A DNA stretch of 64,000 nucleotides. Source: Culex pipiens pallens (taxonomy: Eukaryota > Arthropoda > Insecta > Diptera > Culicidae). The translations under genes were made by a program, and so were the position numbers. The DNA is taken from assembly GCF_016801865.2 (NCBI RefSeq), contig NC_068939.1, forward strand, positions 90,478,879-90,542,878, given 5' to 3'. Positions 57,409 to 64,000 of the stretch are shown here, in pieces (the stretch's first letter is position 1; each line of letters starts with the position of its first letter). The notes beneath the pieces were generated by a model, which saw nothing but the letters and a program-made list of their open reading frames with translations, was not told the origin of the DNA and searched no databases.

Positions 57409-57836
57409 TATCTCAAGAAATATTCATTTTACCTTGAGGTTTTGATTGAATTTAATGTAAAAAACTCTCAGCAATCAAATGCAATTGTCAGTTTTCCCGT
57501 AAATGCTCGTCCAAAGGGTTAAAAATGCATTTTAAAACTTAAAGCGCAAAATTTTCATGTCTGGCAACACTGTACGTAAATTTTGAGTACGCCATTCGAT
57601 TCTACATCAAAAAATCTTCAAATATGCATACCCAAAAGTTCACTTTTTGTAAACTTTTCTCTTAGCAAAATGCATTTTAAAAATGAGGTTTTTCAAAAAT
57701 CTCAGAAAAAGAGGGGGTGTCACCAAACTTGGGATTCTTTGTTTTTGGGGCAAAAACAACCCCTATGCCAAATATGAGCAGATTTGGTGAAGGTCGATGT
57801 TGGACGCGTGGTCACTTGGGAAGGAATGACCCATAT

Positions 57837-59095
57837 ATCAATGATATCAATAGTTGTTATCTTCTTATTCAAAAATTGTAAAACTTACGGAACCATTCCT
57901 GCAACAATGTTGTATATTATTGTTGATATAACTTTAGGGCACTCGTCATCAAAATATGGCGGGCTTGTTTTGAAATAATGGAATCTGGCCCACTGCCAAA
58001 TTTCTTAGAAAAATATAAAAGTTTTCTTTTAAAAGAAAAATTATAAAACATTATTTGGTTTGATGGAAAATGTGAAAACAAACCAGAAAAAAAATCAGCA
58101 GTGTACATCTGGTTGGATTCGGCAAATTTTTCAAAATTAATTTAAAAAATATCAACAAATCTGGGCTAAATTTGAGCTTTTTTAAGGAAATTACCTCCAT
58201 AAAACCAAAACGAATGAAGCGGTATGAACTGCAACAAAAAGAATTAATAGATCTGATGAATATTTTTTTTTTTTTAAATCTTCATGTTCCGAAAAACCAC
58301 TTGAACCATATTGCCTATCTTAAATTCTTACTAACTATCAAATAGGACATATAAATAAACAAACAATTTTTCATCGAAGATTATGATTGTCACTCAGAGA
58401 TTTAAAAGTGCATTTTCTATGTTTTACAAATCTAGAGACAATCAGAGGAAACCCCGTATCTTATAGGATGTTTTTAGAAAAACGTTTGAAAAACAAAGAA
58501 GAAAATTATTGAATCAAATTTAATATTAAATATTACCACAAAAAAAGATCCGATTATAAGCCATTTTTTTCAAACATAAATTATCAGATATGATCAATCT
58601 TTTTTTTTTTTTTGTTTATTTTGCAGTACAAAATGCTCAAGCTTGATACAAAGAAGATGGACAGATTAAGTTTAGATATAAGTTCAGATATATTTAGATT
58701 TCAGAGTTTTTTTTCATGTATTCTTATCTTTAATTAAAAAAAAATATGAAAAAAGATAAAGATAAAAGATTTCATTTATTGTTGAATTTTTTTACGCTCA
58801 ACAAAAATGATATCAATTGCTCACAAGCAGTTAAAGTATTTGAATTGTTAATGTTTTGAAAGTTTCTTATGCCTCACTGCTTGCATAAAACATATAAGCT
58901 GAAACATTAATCTACTTAAAAAAAAGGTTTTTTTTCAGCCAGATCAGAATGATTTAATAAACAAAATATTTCAATCTTTTTTTAACAATCAGTTTCCGAA
59001 ATACCACATAATCTTTTTTATCAGGCATGAATATATAAAAAAAGTTAGTTTCGAAATTCATTTATTTCAATGAAGAGTAGGAGTAGAGCAATTCT
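57837..59095. other. AT-rich intergenic DNA
   Basis: No gene or recognisable repeat; many homopolymer runs. Confidence 0.5.
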
Positions 59096-60176
59096 CTGCG
59101 AAATCGGTCTTTTTTCTTCAATTTTGATTTTTGTATTTTTGAATCTGACTGAAACTTTTTTGGTGCCTTTGGTATGCCCAAAGAAGCCATTTTGCATCAT
59201 TAGTTTGTCCATATAATTTTCCATACAAATTTGGCAGCTGTCCATACAAAAATGATGTATGAAAATTCAAAAATCTGTATCTTTTGAAGGAATTTTTTGA
59301 TCGATTTGGTGTCTTCGGCAAAGTTGTAGGTATGGATACGGACTACACTGGAAAAAAATGATACACGGTATAAAAAATTGGTGATTTTTTTATTTAACTT
59401 TTTAACACTAAAACTTGAGTTGCAAAAAAACACTATTTTAAATTTTTTTATTTTTTGATATGTTTTAGAGGACATCAAATGCCAACTTTTCAGAAATTTC
59501 CAGGTTGTGCAAAAAATCATTGAGCGAGTTATGAATTTTTGAATCAACACTGAATTTTTCAAAAAATCGAAATTTTGGTCGCAAAAATTTTTTAACTTCA
59601 TTTTTCGATGTAAAATCAAATTTGCAATCAAAAAGTACTTTAGTGAAATTTTGATAAAGTGCACCGTTTTCAAGTAAAATCCATATTTAGGTGACTTTTT
59701 TGAAAATAGTCGCAGTTTTTCATTTTTTTTAATTAGTGCACATGTTTGCCCACTTTTGAAAAAAATATTTTTGAAGAACTGAGAAAATTCTCTATATTTT
59801 TTTTCATCGGACTTTGTTGATACGACCTTTAGTTGCTGAGATATTGCAATGCAAAGGTTGAAAAACAGGAAAATTGATGTTTTCTTTCTAAGTCTCACCC
59901 AAACAGCCCACCATTTTTCAATGTCGATATCTCAGCAATTAATCTTCCGATTTTCAATGTTAAAATATGAAATATTTGTGAAATTTTCCGATCTTTTCGA
60001 AAACAATATTTTCAAAATTTTCAAATCAAGACTAACATTTCAAAAGGGCCAAACATTCAATATTACGCCCTTTTAAAATGTTAGTCTTGATTTGAAAATT
60101 TTGAAAATATTGTTTTCGAAAAGATCGAAAAATTTCACAAATGTTTCATATTTTAACATTGAAAATCGGACTATTA

Positions 60177-60415
60177 GGGGAACTATACCCTTTCTCAGCC
60201 TATTTCTATTATCGGCCTATCAGCACTTTGATTATAAATTATAGCTTCCATAAAGTGTTTTTGACTGTTCCAAAGTAATAAATAGCTCAAATAAAAGTGA
60301 GCAAGCAACTCTCCATTGTTGATACATCTGAAATATTGATTTAATAGCGGAAAACGGCAAAAGTGATGAGAATTGGTCGAACGGCTAGGTGTGATTAAAA
60401 TGGGTATATTTCCCC
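60177..60415. mobile_element. 239-bp MITE nested in the palindrome
   Basis: Ends GGGGAACTATACCC and GGGTATATTTCCCC (one mismatch), flanked by TA (60175-60176 and 60416-60417). Absent from the opposite arm. Confidence 0.9.
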
Positions 60416-60481
60416 TAGTTGCTGAGATATCGACATTGAAAAATGGTGGGCTGTTTGGGTGAGACTTAGAAAACATCAATT

Positions 60482-60557
60482 CTAGATTAAATTTTCAAAA
60501 CAACCTATCCCTCATGGGTTTCCTATGCAGATAGGGCCTTTTGAAAATTTAATCGAG
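60482..60557. mobile_element. 76-bp mini-MITE with AATT target duplication
   Basis: Ends CTAGATTAAATTTTCAAAA and TTTTGAAAATTTAATCGAG are inverted, flanked by AATT (60478-60481 and 60558-60561). The opposite arm has a single AATT at the equivalent site. Confidence 0.88.
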
Positions 60558-61338
60558 AATTTTCCTGTTTTTAAACCTTTGCATTGCAATATCTCAGCAA
60601 CTAAGGGTCGTATCAACAAAATCCGAAGAAGCAAAATATAGAGAATTTTCTCAGCTTTTCAAAAATATTTTTTTCAAAAGTGGGCAAACATGTGCACTAA
60701 TTTGAAAAAATGAAAATCTGTGACTATTTCCAAAAAAGTCACCTTAATATGGATTTAACTTGAAAACGGTGCACTTTATCAAAATTTCACTAAAGTACTT
60801 TTTGATTGCAAATTTGATTTTACATCGAAAAATTAAGTTGAAAAATTTTTGCGACCAATATCTCGATTTTTTGAAAAAATCAGTATTGATTCAAAAATTC
60901 ATAACTCGCTCAATGATTTTTTGCACAACCTGGAAATTTCTGAAAAGTTGGCATTTTATGTCCTCTAAAACATATCAAAAATAAAACAAATTAAAAGTAG
61001 TGTTTTTTTGCAAATTGAGTTTTAGTGATAAAAAGTTAAATAAAAAATCACCAAAATTTTTTTACCGTGTATCATTTTTTTCCAGTGTAGTCCGTATCCA
61101 TACCTACAACTTTGCCGAAGACACCAAATCGATCAAAAAATTCCTTCAAAAGACACAGATTTTTGAATTTTCATACATCATTTTTGTATGGACAGTTGCC
61201 TATTTTGTATGGAAAATTATATGGACAAACTAATGATGCAAAATGGCTTCTTTGGGCATACCGAAGGCACCAAAAAAGTTTCAGTCGGATTAAAAAATAC
61301 AAAAAAAATCGAATGACCGAAATCCTAGAGAACTGCTC

Positions 61339-63994
61339 AGTAGTTAAATAAAAAGTTCAACTTTGTATGTTTGCAAAACCCCTTTAAAAAATCTTATAAT
61401 TTGAAGAAGTATTTATTCAAAAGGGTTAAAATTTCAAATTGAATGAAAATGTTATTAATGTAATGTATGCCGAGTTTTCAAGAGATTATAGAAGATTTAT
61501 TTGCAAAGTGGAAAACATTTGATTACATTAGAAAATAAATTTATTGGATGTAGCAAAAAGTAAGTTTGTAAAAGTTCAAATTTCAAACGTGTAAAATTGC
61601 ACATGTTTCAGTAAATTTCATTTATTTTTCACATGCGGCCCGCGTTACTACAAAAAGTTGCCAAAATGGCCCGCAAGGTTCAGATGGCTGTGGACCACTC
61701 CCTAAAGCAGTGGTCCTCAGCCATCTATACAATCTATACGATGAATACAAAATTATGTCGATAGTTCCAGTAGTTTTCATTAATCTCAAATTTGTGTTAC
61801 ATAATTAATTAAACATAAATCTAAGTGCAAAACATTCTGGTTGACGTGCTCCGTTAAGTTCTATATTATTGATTACTATAAAACAATGTCTATTAATTTA
61901 AAATTTAATCATCCTGAAAAAAAAAATGTGCTTGAAAAAGAACTGTAAGTTTTCAAAGTTAACTTTAATCACAATGACTCATCAGCACGCGCATCCCTTA
62001 ATCCAAAATCCTCCTCTTCCAGCGAATCCACGCTTTATCGTTTCGGTGGAAATTATTCCCCAGACGGCATTTTCACTCCACGTCGCGTTCGACCAATGTC
62101 AATGTCACGCTACACGGTGCGAGTGTGTGGGGTTGTTGTTGTCATTCCACCGCAGACTATGGCCAAAGTTTGGACCGGGGAAACAGAACAACACCAGCGA
62201 GTGTGTGGCAGGTAGTAGGTAGATTGAAACATAAAACTGTAGAAACAAATTATCGTTATCATGTAGGAAATCTTCATCGACTGAGAGGGGTTTTGTTTGT
62301 CGTTTGAAAGTTAGCGAAAAAAAAGCAAGCTCGAATCGACAAAGTCATTCGACGAAAGTCCGACTAGATCATTTTCCATAATTAAGAATAGTGCGAAGCT
62401 GTCAAATTTGGAAATGACCCGGTAGCATTCCAACAAAAACCGTCCAACCACCAGGGTTCAACTGTAGCACAACCACATTCACATGACTCCACCAAAAAGG
62501 ACCAAAACCTTCGCGTTGGAGAACCCGCTTGGAGTCGAAACTTGAGGCGCACGTGGCTTCGACACAAGCAACCAAAAAAAAGAACATCCCAGACATAACA
62601 AATTGCGTAGGTTTCGGTTGTCGTCGTGGTCGTTGCCTTCGGAATCTCCACCAACCCCCGACCTTGCTCGACGCGACACAACTCAACGGAATACGACAGA
62701 CAGCGTGACGCCACAGCACCGGCCGGCTGGGAAAGTGGTTGATTACGTACGTTAAGCTATTTATTAGCGAGTTTGACTATTATTGGATCGAAGGGGGGCA
62801 ATTATCTGGAAGGAAATTGAGTTGTGGAACTTCAACTTGGAGATATTCAATTTGACTCTATGGTGAAGTAGATTTATTGATTGTGTCAAGTTTAAAGTTG
62901 ACTCTGTCTCATTCACACTGAATTACCAAATCTCAAAAACGGACTTCAATGTTAAATATATCAACTGATACTGCCCTGTGTTTGTAACTTCTGAAGACCT
63001 GCCACTCTAATGACTTTAACGTCAAGCATAGTTATTATTTAATTGCTTGTTATAGGAATTAATCCTTCGCTAGTCGTTCTCTGGACGGTTACTCCTATTG
63101 CGTCACAAGGACCTTTTCCGTGTCTGATGAATGAATGTCTATGTTAAGATTGTTCGTTGAAACTAAAGTCGAAATTTGACATGAAAACTATCTTTTGACG
63201 CGAATTTTCTACTTGAGGAAAACTAGTAACATCGATTTAATGAATCAACAAAAGGCTGAGTTCAATTCGTCCGTGATCGAGAAACGGTTGCAGAAAACGA
63301 TTCAAGTCGATTTCATCAAAAGCTCGCGATCATCGATCATTGACCATCGCATGAGCTTTGATCATCGTCGCACCAGTCTCTTTCGCACCGTTATTCTTCC
63401 CAAGCTCCCTCGCTCTTCGCCCCATTTACGCCGGTAGTCTACCTTCAGGCGCTTTCCCTCCCAATGTGATCTAAACCGAAGACTAACTTTCCAAGCTCGC
63501 TTTCTCAAACAAATAACATCCTTCTCCGCCAGCGTTTTCCCCCGGTGAACCTTTTCCCCTTGCCCGTAATGAAAAGCGAGAGTCAATTTCCTGGCCGGTG
63601 TGGTGTCCCCCGGGTTGGAGAATTTGCATAATCACTGAAAAAGTTCCATTTCATCCCAGCTGACGGCACTGAAGATGATGCTCCGTGCAAACAGAAATGC
63701 ACCAGACTGGCAGACAAACTTTGGCTGGAGAGTCGTCGCAGTCTGGCGTTCTGGCCAGACACCGAATTATGGCGCTCAAACCGCACACTTCCTGTCTGAG
63801 TGGTGGTGGTTCACTGTGAGCTCGACTTCCGGCTGGGCAGGGCAGCTGGCAAGCTTCCTTCTTGTTTTTTTTTTGTTTTTTTTTTCAGTTGCAGCCGATA
63901 TAAAATTCGTCTGGAGAAGATTTTCGTTTGTTACATTGTGCTCTTGCACTCTCGATTAAAACAATATCCATTAGTGAACGATGCGGTTGAATGA
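61339..63994. other. Intergenic DNA, no gene recognised
   Basis: 61339-61960 is AT-rich. 61990-62330, 62390-62720 and 63250-63860 are less AT-rich and open short overlapping frames on both strands without domains. No repeats seen elsewhere in the window. Possible regulatory or non-coding exon sequence. Confidence 0.4.
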
Positions 63995-64000
63995 ATGCTT

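Larger units (their letters stand above)
53885..57836. mobile_element. Large palindromic element, about 4 kb with nested insertions
   Basis: The outer ends GGGTCATTCCTTCCCAAGTG and CACTTGGGAAGGAATGACCC are inverted, and pairing continues inward on both sides to a centre near 56155. The left arm is interrupted by 54417-55737 and the right arm by 56671-57408. Removing both leaves about 1.9 kb of almost pure foldback. Both arms also hold inverted (TATG)n microsatellites (55813-55895 and 56445-56510). No transposase. Confidence 0.9.
59096..61338. mobile_element. 2.2-kb palindromic foldback element with two nested insertions
   Basis: Ends GAGCAATTCTCTGCGAAATC and its diverged complement GAACTGCTC. 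The arms pair along their full length around a centre at about 60055, where TCAAGACTAACATTTCAAAAG meets its complement. The right arm carries insertions at 60177-60415 and 60482-60557 that are absent from the left. The family recurs in fragments at 390-560, 8771-9367, 10598-10620 and 32640-32715. Long minus and plus frames in the arms are mirror copies of each other and not genes. Confidence 0.92.

Noticed and set aside
59200..59898. 232-codon minus frame, with mirror frames at 60760-61351
   Set aside because: Both arms of one palindrome give the same frames; A/T-driven composition and no domain.

Overview
This is eukaryotic nuclear DNA: AT-rich, mostly non-coding, with spliced genes, AATAAA signals, tRNA-derived SINEs and very many short inverted-repeat elements. 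The style of the repeats and the insect-type NEMP gene suggest a dipteran, most likely a culicine mosquito (Culex or Aedes). The species is an inference. There is no bacterial-type operon, CRISPR array or rRNA gene.

Genes are few. The only confidently named one is a NEMP (nuclear envelope integral membrane protein) homologue on the minus strand at about 29.9-31.1 kb. It is conserved end to end but broken by four single-base homopolymer length differences. A first coding exon of an unrecognised secreted protein lies at 36.39-37.17 kb (minus), and its start is displaced by one more homopolymer difference. Weaker candidates are a small secreted ORF (35.03-35.39 kb, minus), a 481-bp tandem duplication with exon-like sequence upstream of NEMP (31.38-32.35 kb), and a polyadenylated unit at 40.2-41.15 kb.

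Most of the rest is mobile DNA, often nested. 1-6.7 kb: a palindromic MITE, a 10-bp A-tract minisatellite, an 8-bp array, and a TIR element holding a 164-bp tandem repeat. 8.8-10.6 kb: a 1.2-kb foldback inside an older repeat. 14.6-20.2 kb: MITEs and two pogo/Tigger-like foldbacks. 21.2-26.8 kb: a second palindromic MITE, a SINE with a 14-bp target duplication, a 'TGCTGAAAAGT' foldback, and two copies of a TA-flanked element with an internal Pol III unit (a third lies at 17.1 kb). 27.8-28.5 kb: a 7-bp array. 32.7-47.6 kb: Harbinger-like MITEs, two more pogo-like foldbacks, a TIR element carrying a spliced unit, a SINE, and a second copy of the 164-bp-repeat family. 49.1-50.3 kb is unusually GC-rich with GAGA tracts and may be a promoter or 5' UTR. 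50.8-51.3 kb: a second 7-bp array. 53.9-57.8 kb and 59.1-61.3 kb: two large palindromes, each interrupted by TIR elements whose empty sites survive in the opposite arm.

The genes do not form a visible pathway. The main biology is layered transposon insertion, foldback architecture, and two TIR elements that each appear to carry a small spliced, polyadenylated unit.
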